64,000 nucleotides of DNA from Hippasteria phrygiana. Lineage: Eukaryota; Echinodermata; Asteroidea; Valvatida; Goniasteridae. The position numbers and the translations under genes were made by a program. Under the pieces are notes generated by a model. That model made no database searches. It saw only the letters and a program-made list of their open reading frames with translations, and was not told where the DNA came from. The stretch lies in assembly GCA_037893225.1 (NCBI GenBank), contig JAZGUH010000121.1, positions 496,001 through 560,000 of the forward strand, written 5' to 3'. Shown in pieces: positions 37,533-47,494 of the stretch. Within the stretch, counting starts at the first letter, position 1. Every line of letters starts with the position of its first letter.

Positions 37533-37735
37533 CAGAGTTGGAGTCGAGTCCCCTGCAAGTACTTTCACAAGTCCTTTCGCAAGCCCAGTCAGAAGTCCTT
37601 TCATAAAGCCAGTCACAAGTAACTGGCTGAACAATGACAAAGGAATGCCTTGTCAAAGCTCATTTGAATAGCTTGTAATTGGGATTAGGACTGGTAATGG
37701 AGGGCTTGTGGTGGACTTGACTACATCTCTGGTGT
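37533..37735. mobile_element. Element with GAGTCGAGTCC end and short CAAGTCCTTTC repeat (copy 1)
   Basis: Only a few internal CAAGTCCTTTCGCAAGCCCA units. Flanks GTCACAAGTAACTGG, CAATGACAAAGGAATGCC and CTCATTTGAATAGCTTGT match the 46159 copy closely. Confidence 0.75.
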
Positions 37736-38279
37736 AGGCAGGGCAGCCTTTGCTTTTATTTGATTCATGGATGAAAAAGCTGGTTTACAGTGCCATGTGT
37801 GGTCTTCTTAGAGAATCTGCCATCCTAATGGAGATGTTAACTGAACTCTTAGAACCGTTTGGCAGTGGCTGACATTTTCCTGAAAGGTCAGGACTGGGCT
37901 ACTTTTAAGAGTCCCAATGTCCAAAAGTGGGCTCGTGCATGGAGTTGCCCAAAGCCCACTGATTGGTGTATTCTACTCCCCTCGTACTTCTTTCATGCGA
38001 TTCTACTGTGATAGGTCAATTTGTCTCTCGTCTTTGCATTTTGTTGGGATTGTCTTGCGTCCTGTTTTCTAATGTATACATGTATGTTAAATATCTTCTA
38101 AAAATGTCTAAAGACCAGTTTCATTGGTGAAAATTGTTTGCGTACAATTTAATGTCATCAATTCAATCTCTCATTGTGTTTTACACTGACATGTATTGGC
38201 AAACAAATGCCTGTTGTGTGTACTGCTTTAAAAACGGTTTTAATTAATCTTATTTTCCCTTGTTTTGTGTGTGTGGCAG

Positions 38280-38622
38280 AGCTGGTCATATGCTGACGCA
38301 TCGCAGCAAGAAACCCTATGAGTGCACAGTCCCTGATTGCGGCAAGTCCTACTGCGACATCCGATCCCTGCGGCGGCACTTTGAATCCCAGCACCATGGC
38401 CTGGTCATGGAGGAACACATGAGGTACACGGGCGACGAGAAGGACCCTGAATTGATTGCAGCCGAGGAGGCTGCAGCCGTCCAGTCCCAGGTGCAGGTCC
38501 ACCCATCAGGACTACCGACCAACTCCGTCTCGTCCTACATGTCCTTGTCCAGCATGCCGGTCATGGGGAATATGACTGTCAACAACTTCAACCAAGGGCT
38601 CATGCAGCAGTCTCCCCAGCAA

Positions 38623-38693
<71 letters not shown>

Positions 38694-39272
38694 GCAACAA
38701 CAGCAGCAGCAACAACAGCAGCAGCAACAACAGCAGCAGCAACAACAGCCCTCACAGCAGCAACAACAGCCCTCACAGCAGCAGCAGCAAGGTGGTATAA
38801 ACAACAGCCAAACTTCTGAGAGTCAGGGTTCTAGCTCAAGTGCAGCACTTCAGTTCCTCGCACAGGCTGCACAGAGAGCCCAGACTAGCCTTCCGATCCC
38901 GGCCACCTCGCCCAACAACCAGTCGGACACCCTGGCTATAAATCCTCAGATACCAGTGCCTCAAGATGTACACGTACCGGCCCTACACCGCTTTGAAAAC
39001 CTCATTCATTCCCCTGTCCCTAACCAGCTGCCGTCAACCACTTGGAATATGACAACTCAATATGAAGGCCTATCCAACCCCAGGAACTTGATCATGGAGG
39101 GTATTCCCGCCCCAAGGTTGTCAACAACTATGGCTGGTTTGCCAACAACTATGGCTAGTTTGCTAGGCAATCCGCTGACCAATCCATCTTCAAGACGTGC
39201 TTTAGTAAGCACCCCATCCATGCCAGTGGATGCAAGACAACCATCACCCAGAGGTCCATCGCCTGCTAAGAG
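38280..39272 (+). CDS. TRERF1: Exon 2: end of C2H2 finger 2, finger 3, polyglutamine and Q/P/S-rich region
   Basis: The acceptor is GTGTGGCAG just before 38280; the donor is GTAAGA at 39273. The exon supplies H75 and H79 of finger 2 and all of finger 3 (C87-x4-C92-x12-H105-x4-H110, with CGKSYC). After an acidic Ala-rich stretch come 44 uninterrupted glutamines at 38617-38748, coded by mixed CAG and CAA, then two PSQQQQQ blocks and a Ser/Thr/Pro-rich low-complexity region. Such Q-rich segments are common in transcription cofactors. The last codon is split AG|C. Confidence 0.92.
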
Positions 39273-39344
39273 GTAAGAAGGATCCAGAATAAACCACACA
39301 AATTTCATCTTCAAGAAAAACTTTTTATCAGTATATTAATCATC

Positions 39345-39720
39345 ATCATTTCGATCTTGATCGACCATTCATCAAAGAGAAATGGTTTTCTTGACTGTAA
39401 CCCCAACGGGCGCCACTCTATCGTGGGGTTTTGGCCGCTGGCCCGCATTAGGGCTCATCCACCCGTTGTGGTAGCTCACCTTACTGGAGCTCTGTAGGAA
39501 TACCGAAGAAGACTCTCGATGTAACCTACTACTACTACATCCCACAAAATGCAGAGGGGTGTTACAATCAGAGTTTCCTTCTCCTAGGTGGACTGTCTAC
39601 CATGGCTAACGAGCCCCACCTGCCTGAAGTCGTATCCCTGATGAGGGGGGCTAAACAGGTACTACACCTTGCCCAAGGGTGACCCGGAGCTATGCAAGGC
39701 AGGGGAGCTCAACCCCGTGA
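39345..39720. repeat. GC-balanced repeat-like block in intron 2
   Basis: It contains CCGAAGAAGACTCTCGATG, CTACTACTACTAC and CCACCCGTTGTGGTAGCTC, unlike the surrounding AT-rich intron. Probably a retroposon tail, but the family is not recognised. Confidence 0.35.
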
Positions 39721-39825
39721 GGTATAAATACCCGCTGAGGTATAAATACCCGCTGAGGTATAAATACCCGCTGAGGTATAAATACCCGCTGAGGTATAAA
39801 TACCCGCTGAGGTATAAATACCCGC
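39721..39825 (+). repeat. 18-bp tandem repeat with TATAAATA core, 6 copies
   Basis: GGTATAAATACCCGCTGA, five full copies and a sixth lacking the last three bases; nearly perfect. GGTATAAATACC resembles a TATA box in each copy and is partly self-complementary. Confidence 0.95.
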
Positions 39826-40313
39826 ATACCACATGTGGTATGTAGTATTATATTATTGCATGCACTGCTGTAATTGCCACTGCCTTTTAAGCCAAGTCAG
39901 AGGTGCCTCATTATTGTTGTTAATGCAAGCCACTATTTACCCAATTTCGCACAGCTGCTTAACGGTTAGCAGACAACTTGTGCTACCTTCAGTAGAAAAG
40001 TTATTCTTACCTGAGCAGTATTTCATAGTCAAGTCATGTTAACACCTATGCATGCATGCAGATTTGTATAAGCAAAGTGTGCTTCGAAAATTAGCAAATT
40101 GTATGAGATGGGTGGTTCATGCAACCCTATGAAATTGGTCCTTGGTCTAAGCCAAAATTGGCAAATGCCGTTTGAATGAGTTGTACTTTGAATGATTTCT
40201 ACTGTTTGTGCTGAAGTCTGTTACACGTACATGTATATGCTTTCGTAGGTTTTGATTAGGGTCAAGAATTTAGGGGATTTTCTGATACTGATTTGTTTTC
40301 TTTTTCATTGCAG

Positions 40314-41434
40314 CTCTGATGGTAAAGAAAAAGGCCAACAGCCAGTAGAGTGTTCAGTGTGTAAAAGAATGTTCAAGAGCATGCCCGCATTGAATGGACA
40401 CATGAGACTTCATGGTGGATACAACAATGCCCGGGGTGATACCCCGGACTCCACTAAACTGGAGAACAAACTGCAGGCCCGGAAACAGGCACCCACTCCT
40501 CCACGGCCCTCCCATGCGAGATCCACTCCGGAGTCCTGGGGCCCGTCGTCCACTGCCCCTACCACGCTCTCCATCCCCAACCACCAGCTGCCCATGTCCA
40601 TCGGCCAGCAGGTCAACTTGAGCCAGATGCAGCCAGCCTCCCTCCATGTGTCTGTGCCGGCCCCCTCCTTTACCATGTCCATGCCGGGACTTCCCCAGCC
40701 ACCCCAGATGGCACCGATGCCCAACCTGAACCAGCTCCGGCCCCAGCAGTTAGACCTGCAGGCCCAGGTCAAGCGTGAACTCAATGTGCCTAGCGTGCCC
40801 AAACCCCTAAACCCTTTTTTCTCAGAACCTTCTTTTGCCCACCACCACCACCAACAGTTACAGACCTCGTACCCTCAGATTATGCCGATTTCCATTGGCC
40901 ACATGAAAGAGATGCCTTACTCAGTCCCAATGAACTACCCGGCCGTGTCCACACAGAACGTACAAGTGCTGTTAAAATCGGAGCCCATCAGCAGTGTAAC
41001 CAGTCAGCAGCAGATGCCACCTGTTGCGAGTGTGGCGGAGCAAGAACTCGGTCCACCACGATTAGAAGCCATCAAACCTCCTGAAGATCAAAATGTTTTC
41101 CGGAACCCCCCGCCCCCCACGCAGCCGAGCCCGACTAAGAAGCGGCCCCGGCCCTCACCCTTGCATATTCCATCGTGTGTCAGTACGGGAACACCGGGGG
41201 GAATCACCCCCGGTACCTACCAGTCGCAGATGAGATCGCCAAGGGAGTTGGGAGGGTTTTACCAGCATTACTCCTATCGCAGTTCTGGGACTGGCACCAC
41301 GCCTCCACCGTATACCCCTCCGCCCATGTTGAGTCCGATCCGCAGTGGGCCTGGCTTGTATTTCAATGTGGGGCCAGTTCCTTTGCCAGCTATGACACCC
41401 AAAACTCCAAGCATGATGGCCATGCATCGAAGAA
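40314..41434 (+). CDS. TRERF1: Exon 3: C2H2 finger 4 and Pro/Gln/Met-rich linker
   Basis: The acceptor TTTTTCATTGCAG ends at 40313; the donor is GTAAGT at 41435. Finger 4 is C416-x2-C419-x12-H432-x3-H436 with core ALNGHMRLHGG. The rest is a disordered linker rich in Pro, Gln, Met and Ser, with an HHHHQQ run and a basic KKRPRPSP patch that could act as a nuclear localisation signal. The open frame runs past the donor to 41487, but the GTAAGT site and phase continuity place the exon end at 41434, leaving one base (A) of a split Ser codon. Confidence 0.92.
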
Positions 41435-42105
41435 GTAAGTTAGACTGTACATCATTTATGAACAACGTCTTGACTTTGGCAGTTTAGTCTTTTTAGATCT
41501 GTATTCAGGCTTTTCAAAAGCCTGTGAATAGAAAAAAAACTGCACATGGCAAAACGTTGTTACTACATTAACATCACCAGGATGCTGGTACCTCCATCTG
41601 TCATAGTGTTGAGTTCTTGTTGTTTACTTCAATAAAGTAAATTATAAGTAAGTGCATTTTTAAAATCCACAACTGACAACTTGCATGATTTCTTAAAAAT
41701 TTAAGGCGTGATACACTGCAAGCATTAATTTTTTTGCAAACATCCAGCCATTATATACAATTATATTGTTACATTTTGTATATTATTTACCTGTATCTAC
41801 AAATTTCCAAGTTTTTTTACACCCCAGCAATTTCATATTGCAAATTTTGACTATCCCGATTTGATTACGTGGCGTTAAGATCAGGTTGTTTGGCGTTCAA
41901 AGACAGTTAAAGTCAGTCACAAAGGCGAAGTCCCTATACAAGTCGCACAAGAAACCTGAGACGATGAGATTGTGGTGGACATGTTGACTTGTTGCAGAAT
42001 TGAAATAGGAAAAGGAAATTGTCCCCACCAATTCCTCTTTTCTCCGAGGTAATTTTAAGACAACCAACCATCTGTTTCTCCATCCCATTGTGCTTGTGCA
42101 TGTAG

Positions 42106-42163
42106 GTAGTGTGGCTGCAACTGATGAACCAGTCTCAGACTTCTTGTTTTCCTCGACTGAACC
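42106..42163 (+). CDS. TRERF1: Exon 4: 58-bp short exon leading into ELM2
   Basis: This exon was found by phase logic. Exon 3 leaves one base and the ELM2 exon needs two, so an exon with length 1 mod 3 must lie between. The sequence from 42106 to 42163 has an AG before it (CATGTAG), a GTGAGT donor at 42164, and reads SVAATDEPVSDFLFSSTE with split codons at both ends. Joining it to the next exon yields TEPHINVGPEFQAKIP, the typical start of an ELM2 domain. The acceptor has a weak pyrimidine tract, so it may be regulated. Confidence 0.82.
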
Positions 42164-42552
42164 GTGAGTTTAGACGGCTTTTTGATTTATTTCTTGAGAA
42201 TCTGGTTGGTAACTGGGTTATCGGAAGAACACACCCTTACAACTTGTGTGTCTTTTCTCTTTACTCAAAACACTATACAGACACTTATTTCGGGTTCCTT
42301 TTTATTTTCATGTGAAGGATTATTAGGACTTCAGGCTCACTGGCACTTGTCAATACAACGGAATTACTCTGGTATGTTAAAGGCTTTCTGTGAGCTGAAG
42401 GCTGTTGAAACATTAGGCACTTAGATGGTTCTTTAAGATGGTTCTCTATAAGGCAGAACCATGGGAGATCACTAAAAGGAACAAATTGCTATGAATCCAG
42501 AAGAAACCCTGCTTTTTCATTGTTTAAAAATATTCAAGGTAACTAGTTTGCA

Positions 42553-42735
42553 GTAGCACCATGGTATTAAATCTCCGGTTCTTTTCAGAACCACACATAT
42601 TCACAAAAGAGATTTAATACACATGGTGCTACCTTATCGCCTTTCACCATGCAAACCTTCAAATCTCATCTAAACAAATTTATAATTCGTCAAACAATCC
42701 ACAAGGGAAACTGACTAGGTAAATTTACTTAAATC
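42553..42735 (+). repeat. Palindromic repeat with a histone-type 3' stem-loop inside, joined to a SINE tail
   Basis: Outer arms GTAGCACCATG.TATTAAATCTC (42553-42575) and their complement (42609-42632) enclose GGTTCTTTTCAGAACC (42577-42592), then ACACATATTCACAAAAGAGA. The 6-bp stem, TTTC loop and a purine element 12 bases downstream match metazoan histone 3'-end signals. Next comes a reverse SINE tail (GTCAAACAATCCACAAGGGA). Located in intron 4. Confidence 0.65.
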
Positions 42736-42837
42736 GTTTGATTGGAAGAAAAAGCATTCACCTCATTAAGCATTTTGGAGATATTGATTGTATTTGACTT
42801 TGATGATTAAATGTTAAATTTGTTGTTTTGTCTTCAG

Positions 42838-42887
42838 ACACATCAACGTAGGGCCAGAATTTCAGGCAAAGATTCCAGACCTGATAG
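42838..42887 (+). CDS. TRERF1: Exon 5: start of the ELM2 domain
   Basis: A 50-bp exon with acceptor TTTTGTCTTCAG and donor GTAAGT at 42888. It encodes HINVGPEFQAKIPDLI, the conserved opening of ELM2. In metazoan corepressors (MTA, RCOR, MIDEAS/TRERF1) ELM2 with the following SANT binds class I histone deacetylases. The final base starts a split Ala codon finished in the next exon. Confidence 0.88.
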
Positions 42888-43169
42888 GTAAGTAATGATC
42901 TATGCTTTTAATTAGCATGTTTTCAGCATACGTTTGATTTGACATTGTACATTCCAGAATGTACCAGGTATAGTCGATATACTGCTTGAGAAATGTTAAC
43001 CCTGTAAAGAAGTATTTTTTTCCAAATAGTATGTTTGGGCCATTCTGTCCTAGTAAAACATCCCATTCCTTCATTGTATAACTGCAGTTGCTGATTACAG
43101 ATACATCATTTTTAATAAGGATACCTTTTGACCTGTGAATAATTACGTGTGACATTTTTTTTTGAGCAG

Positions 43170-43262
43170 CAGAGGGCATTGACGAATCTCTCCAGCCCGA
43201 TTATAGACTAGGCTGGCTGGCTTGGGATCCTGCCACCAATGACAAGTACACAGTTGGTGAAA
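43170..43262 (+). CDS. TRERF1: Exon 6: middle of the ELM2 domain
   Basis: The acceptor is a T-rich tract ending GAGCAG at 43169; the donor is GTAAGT at 43263. It reads EGIDESLQPDYRLGWLAWDP and on to TNDKYTVGE. The aromatic LAWDP motif matches the region after the ELM2 opening in relatives. A CAGCAG at the acceptor allows an alternative AG three bases downstream (NAGNAG), which would remove one residue. Confidence 0.88.
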
Positions 43263-43292
43263 GTAAGTAGCTGCAATCTTGGCTGGTAACCT

Positions 43293-43590
43293 GGGCCAAT
43301 TTCATAGAGCTGCTTAAGCACAAAAAATATTGCTTAGTAAAAGCAGCTTACCAGCCAAAACTCCATGTCATGTGTATTGCTTGTGACTGGTATTTAGCTG
43401 TTGTTTGCTTAGCATGACATATCACGTGGAGTTTTGGCTGGTAACCTGATTTTACTGAGCAAGTTTTTTTTGTGTGCTTAAGCATTTTTTGTGTTGAAGC
43501 AGCTCTATGAAATTGGCCCCTGGTTTTACTAAGCAATTTTTTTCTGTGCTGAGCAGATTTGTGTGCTAAGCAGATTCATGAAATTGGCCC
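43293..43590. mobile_element. MITE family 4 (GGGCCAATTTCATAGAGCTG ends), copy 1
   Basis: A near-complete inverted repeat: GGGCCAATTTCATAGAGCTG at the left and CAGCTCTATGAAATTGGCCC at the right, with inner TTTTGGCTGGTAACC arms. The right end is duplicated (to 43590). Other copies at 48944 and 60429, a degraded one near 62510-62640. Confidence 0.8.
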
Positions 43591-43904
43591 TGAACTTCCG
43601 GGTATACTGAACTGATGTATGTTTCATGCATGTTGCCAACTAAGATTTTTAATCTCGGCTTTTAACGTTGTGGCTTTGAATTCGAGTTGAATCTCTACAT
43701 TGAAACATAGAACTAAACTGTATTTTTCAATCATTACACGTACGTTCTGATTCTAGTGAGTGTCAGTGCATTGATAGAAATGACAAGTTAAACCATTCTT
43801 GTCGGTGCAGCTTGTATTTGGAAAGAGGTTGTTGCATTGGTTTGGCTGTCAAATTACTTTTAATGAAAGTCAGTGGTGTGTGTTGTATTCTATCACAAAT
43901 GCTC

Positions 43905-44868
43905 TTAAAGGAACCATGCTTCTCAAATTGACCGGATCACATTTTATTTCATAAATAAATTCATTTATATGTATTAAATGTGAATTAAAAGCCAAACTGG
44001 TTTAAGCGAAGTTTTAGTGTGATTATTTGCCGCTCAAAAATTGACCCCCCCTTTTTGAAATTTGTTGAGACTCAAATTGAGGGCGCTGTTCGTGACGTAG
44101 ACCGAGGCACCGAAATTCATGGATCGACTCGATAGTCTGGACCCGGCCCGTATACACACACTAGGTCTACACGTGCAATTTCGTAAGTTGCAACAACTAA
44201 CATCGAACTTACCCTGATTTTCTCCCTTTTAGCGAAGGCTCCTCGGGGAATGGGCCGTTTAACTGCTTTCGCCTTTATCTTACTCACATCTGGGAACTTT
44301 GTTGGGATGGCAGTGGACTTGAGCATATTTTTAATGGTCATCCCAAAGGATTTGAAAATACCAGTATCGAAACACGACGGCTCAAAGTGGTCGCTACATA
44401 ACGCTGAAAAGCTGCTGGGCCGGACCTCTTTGCTCTTGTCACCTTCACTTTCGCCGTCCGAATTCTCCGATATTTCGCTTCAGTTGGAAATAAATGAAGG
44501 CTTACTCCACCCGTCGTTGTTTTGCTGCACCCAGCAGCCACACACCTTGTCAGCATGGCCGAAAAAGCACTATATTTTGCTTAGATTTTGGACGAAGAAT
44601 TTTCGCCGTACAATGTACACACAATGCATACCCGTACCCGTGATGAATGGGTAATGTGCCTCGATCTACGTCACACACTTATGTTAATGAGGGTCCCACT
44701 CAGGGGGCGGAGTACATGTAGCTTGGACAAACATTTTCAAAAATTGTTTTCTCATATTTAATCTGGGAAATAATTGTCTCTGGACACAAAATATCATTGT
44801 CAAGATAATACTTTATTGTTTTAAGCAGGAATAATGCAATATAAATCCTATATCATGTTTCCTTTAAA
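43905..44868 (-). mobile_element. Non-autonomous element with TTAAAGGAACCATG ends carrying a THAP fragment
   Basis: TTAAAGGAACCATG near 43905 pairs with CATGTTTCCTTTAA near 44855. Inner inverted segments around TGACGTAGACCGAGGCAC (44092 and 44658-44675) bracket a THAP-coding fragment on the minus strand. About 960 bp, in intron 6. Confidence 0.65.
44150..44556 (-). pseudogene. THAP zinc-finger fragment, frameshifted
   Basis: Starts MLTRCVAAGCSKTTTGG with the first two Cys of the C2CH finger, then LHLFPTEAKYRRI. A frame change near 44400 leads to LCSDHFEPSCFDTG (the later Cys and His) and then AIPTKFP, the AVPTIF-like box. So all THAP elements are present in order, but the invariant Trp is Arg (RRIRTAK) and the frame is broken. 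THAP domains are the DNA-binding part of P-element-like transposases and of host THAP proteins; here it sits in a transposon remnant. Confidence 0.8.
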
Positions 44869-44971
44869 GATAAGAAATCTTGAAGAGACAAGTGAGGTTT
44901 GGTATTCACCATGTGATGATGAATTTTATCAGGGCGTGACGGTAAACAATTTATGGTTTTCTGTTTGGCAG

Positions 44972-45075
44972 TGGTCAATTTTTTGAAGTTGGCTACATCG
45001 GCGGCCTTACCCGGCGGGGCACAGAACACCGAATACGCCCATCACTGCCTGCAGAGGGCAGATGGTGACATAAAG
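44972..45075 (+). CDS. TRERF1: Exon 7: C-terminal part of the ELM2 domain
   Basis: The acceptor CTGTTTGGCAG ends at 44971 and the donor is GTAAGA at 45076. The peptide includes NFLKLATSAALPGG, then a helix with YAHHCLQRADGDIK. ELM2 domains of the TRERF1/MIDEAS type end in such a hydrophobic helix with the 'ALH-L-ANGD' style signature, here CLQRADGDI. It ends in phase 0. The intron before it holds a THAP-bearing transposon fragment. Confidence 0.88.
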
Positions 45076-45330
45076 GTAAGATATATACACCCACACATTA
45101 AACAATAGCCCAACTGTTTGGTTCAAAGAAAGAATAACAGGTAGCATGGTGGATGTTGATTACCTGTGGATAGTGTGGCTGCCTGTTCTAATCCAGTCTG
45201 CAACTTTGCGCACGAATTGTACCCACACCTTATGAACATGTTGATGTGTTTAGCTTTGTAGCTTAGAATTAGCATTACAGCGCAAGTTGTTTGTCACTGT
45301 AAGTAGACCCATATCGGAAGGGGAGGTGCT

Positions 45331-45357
45331 TCCCCCCCCCCCCCCCCCCCCCCCCCC
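45331..45357. repeat. Poly(C) run
   Basis: An uninterrupted run of C of about 27 bases; the length is prone to sequencing error. Confidence 0.9.
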
Positions 45358-45914
45358 ACTCCCCCACGCCCGATTCCCCAAAAGTCCAGGTAAGCTAGTT
45401 TAAACACAAGATGTGATTTTTGTCGACTCTGTAGTATTCAAATATACAGGGTGGTCCCAGAAAAACGGAACGGCATACTTCCTCTACCTTTAGAGTCAAA
45501 CCACCTGTACCGATGGATGGAGAATCTTTTTAGAAGAAAAATGATACTAAGACCTCCCGATTTGGTCCAGTAGTTTTTGCTCCAGAGCCTATTTTGTGAA
45601 GCATTTAGGTCACTTGGCCATTTGTTCCATGCACAAAAGAGGTTCTAGAACAAAAATACTCGACTGAATCGGGAGATCTTGGTATCATTTAACAAAATTA
45701 CCAAGCATTGGTATACCTTGTATGAGTCTCAGCGTAGCGGAAGTATGCCGTTGCGTTTTTTTTTTTTTTTTCACACTGTATATTGCGTTCGAAACAATCA
45801 ACCAAAAAAACCAACCAACTACCCAGCCATTCCGTCAAGCTCGGTGGTGACCATTGTGCCCAGGAAATATTCCTAGATATTTAAAAACTTAAATATTACT
45901 TATTTTATCAACAG

Positions 45915-45990
45915 CTTGCGTTAAAGATGTTGATGAACCCACAGCTGGACAGTGGAGAAAATGATCCATTTGCTGATTTTAATTATAACT
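45915..45990 (+). CDS. TRERF1: Exon 8: ELM2-SANT linker
   Basis: The acceptor TTTTATCAACAG ends at 45914 and the donor is GTGAGT at 45991. It encodes LALKMLMNPQLDSGENDPFA and DFNYN, completing the ELM2 helix ('A-L-ML') and linking to SANT. The last base starts a split Phe codon. Confidence 0.87.
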
Positions 45991-46158
45991 GTGAGTAATG
46001 ACCGTAATTCATTTAGTATTAATGGTAATGATATCCATGGATCTGCAGTTTCTTTATCTTCAGATTAAACAAAAAACCTAAAAAAAAACAATTGTAACTT
46101 GTGTATGTTGGATGGGGGAAGACTTGCATGACCTACATCAATCACCACATTGCAGAGT

Positions 46159-46631
46159 TGTAGTCGAGTCCCTGCAAATCCTTTCGCAAGTCCTTTCGCA
46201 AGTCCTTTCACAAGCCCAGTCACAAGTCCTTTCACACAAGTCCTTTCACACAAGTCCTTTCACACAAGCCCAGTCACAAGTCCTTTCACAAGCCCAGTCA
46301 CAAGTCCTTTCACAAGCCCAGTCACAAGTCCTTTCACAAGCCCTTTCACAAGCCCAGTCACAAGTCCTTTCGCAAGCCCAGTCACAAGTCCTTTCGCAAG
46401 CCCAGTCACAAGTCCTTTAGCAAGCCCATTCAGAAGTCCTTTAGCAAGCCCATTCAGAAGTCCTTTAGCAAGCCCATTCAGAAGTCCTTCAATAAAGCTG
46501 GTCACAAGTAACTGGATGAACAATGACAAAGGAATGCCTTTGTCAAAGCTCATTTGAATAGCTTGTGATTGGAATTGGGACTGGAGGGCTTGTGATGGGA
46601 CTTGCAGGGACTTGTGATGGACTCGACTACA
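46159..46631. mobile_element. Element with TGTAGTCGAGTCC ends and expanded CAAGTCCTTTC minisatellite (copy 2)
   Basis: Perfect 13-bp inverted ends TGTAGTCGAGTCC / GGACTCGACTACA. Inside, units of 15-30 bp (CAAGTCCTTTCACAAGCCCAG) repeat to about 46490. The frames here (SPFTSPVTSPF, VLSQAQSQ) are repeat artefacts. Located in intron 8. Confidence 0.85.
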
Positions 46632-46682
46632 TCCCCGACGTATTGCCTTGATTTGTAATGAACCTATGACGTCTTCTTACAG

Positions 46683-46771
46683 TCACCTCTACTTGGTCTC
46701 AAGGAGAACGGAAAATCTTCAGAGATCACTTTAAGGCCAAAGGAAAGGATTTTCATGAAATCCAGAAATCC
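46683..46771 (+). CDS. TRERF1: Exon 9: first half of the SANT domain
   Basis: The acceptor CTTCTTACAG ends at 46682 and the donor is GTAAGT at 46772. It reads TSTWSQGERKIFRDHFKAKG then KDFHEIQKS: the W-E-F pattern and the KGKDF turn of SANT helices 1 and 2. This helix-turn-helix is the HDAC-binding part of corepressors and may touch inositol phosphates. The phase at its end is 0. Confidence 0.9.
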
Positions 46772-46984
46772 GTAAGTATTGAGTCGAATAAACACCAACA
46801 CAGAAGTCTGCATTATTGTTTGCAGGGGCATAACACAAAATTTAATATTGGGTTTTTGCCCTACACTGACAGTATTTTTATAAACACTGTATACTCTGTG
46901 TTGTCCCAAGAAATCATTTCGGGAAAAATCACTCGGGTGGGATTCAAATTCACGACCTCCATATCACAGTTCGTTTTGATTCAG

Positions 46985-47075
46985 TGTTAAAGGAAACTAC
47001 AGAGCAGGATTTGAACCTGCGACCTCAGGATTACCATTCCGACTCGCCACCAGCTGAGCTACCTTGCAGTATGTT
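46985..47075 (-). repeat. tRNA-derived SINE
   Basis: The minus strand has A-box TAGCTCAGCTGG and B-box GGTTCAAATCC at tRNA-like spacing, but the acceptor stem does not close. Confidence 0.7.
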
Positions 47076-47216
47076 GGTGGTCACCCAGTTTGTCAATATC
47101 TTTGTTCTTGGTCGATTATATTCAGTATTTTCAAACCTTCAAATCCTACCCGCGTTCGCTTTGTTTGCCAGAGCAGGCCCTGAAATGTCATTGCAGTTGA
47201 AACTTGAAACACATTT

Positions 47217-47330
47217 TAATAATAATAATAATAATAATGTATTCTTATATAAAGCGCATTACATCAATTAATAATCTCAATGTGCTTTACAAAATTAATC
47301 ATCAAAACGAAAACGTCATTAAAATACATT
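47217..47330. repeat. AAT microsatellite and LINE/SINE 3'-tail-like sequence
   Basis: (AAT)n followed by TTCTTATATAAAGCGCATTAC and CAATGTGCTTTACAAAA, a tail motif common to retroposons of aquatic animals. Confidence 0.6.
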
Positions 47331-47344
47331 TGTGAACAAAGTGA

Positions 47345-47440
47345 ACAAAGAAACTTTCAGGAGTGGGATTCGAACCTGCGACCTCCGGGTTGCCGTACCG
47401 GCGCTCTACCAACTGAGCTATCTTGCCCTATGTTGGCGGT
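47345..47440 (-). repeat. tRNA-derived SINE head
   Basis: The minus strand has TAGCTCAGTTGG (A box) and GGTTCGAATCC (B box). Faces the forward copy at 47495. Confidence 0.75.
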
Positions 47441-47494
47441 CTCCCAAATTGTCAGAAGTCATAAACCCAGAATGCCGTATAGCCAGGGATAGCG

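Noticed and set aside
38512..38804. Antisense poly-Leu and poly-Cys frames
   Set aside because: Shadows of the CAG/CAA tract of exon 2.
40252..40313. Upstream extension of exon 3
   Set aside because: This is the branch/pyrimidine region; the CAG at 40311-40313 gives the matching phase.
44250..44654. Plus-strand frame of 134 codons
   Set aside because: Antisense shadow of the THAP fragment, which carries the recognisable domain.
46112..46557. Repeat proteins SPFTSPVT and QSQVLSQA
   Set aside because: Minisatellite inside a transposable element in intron 8.
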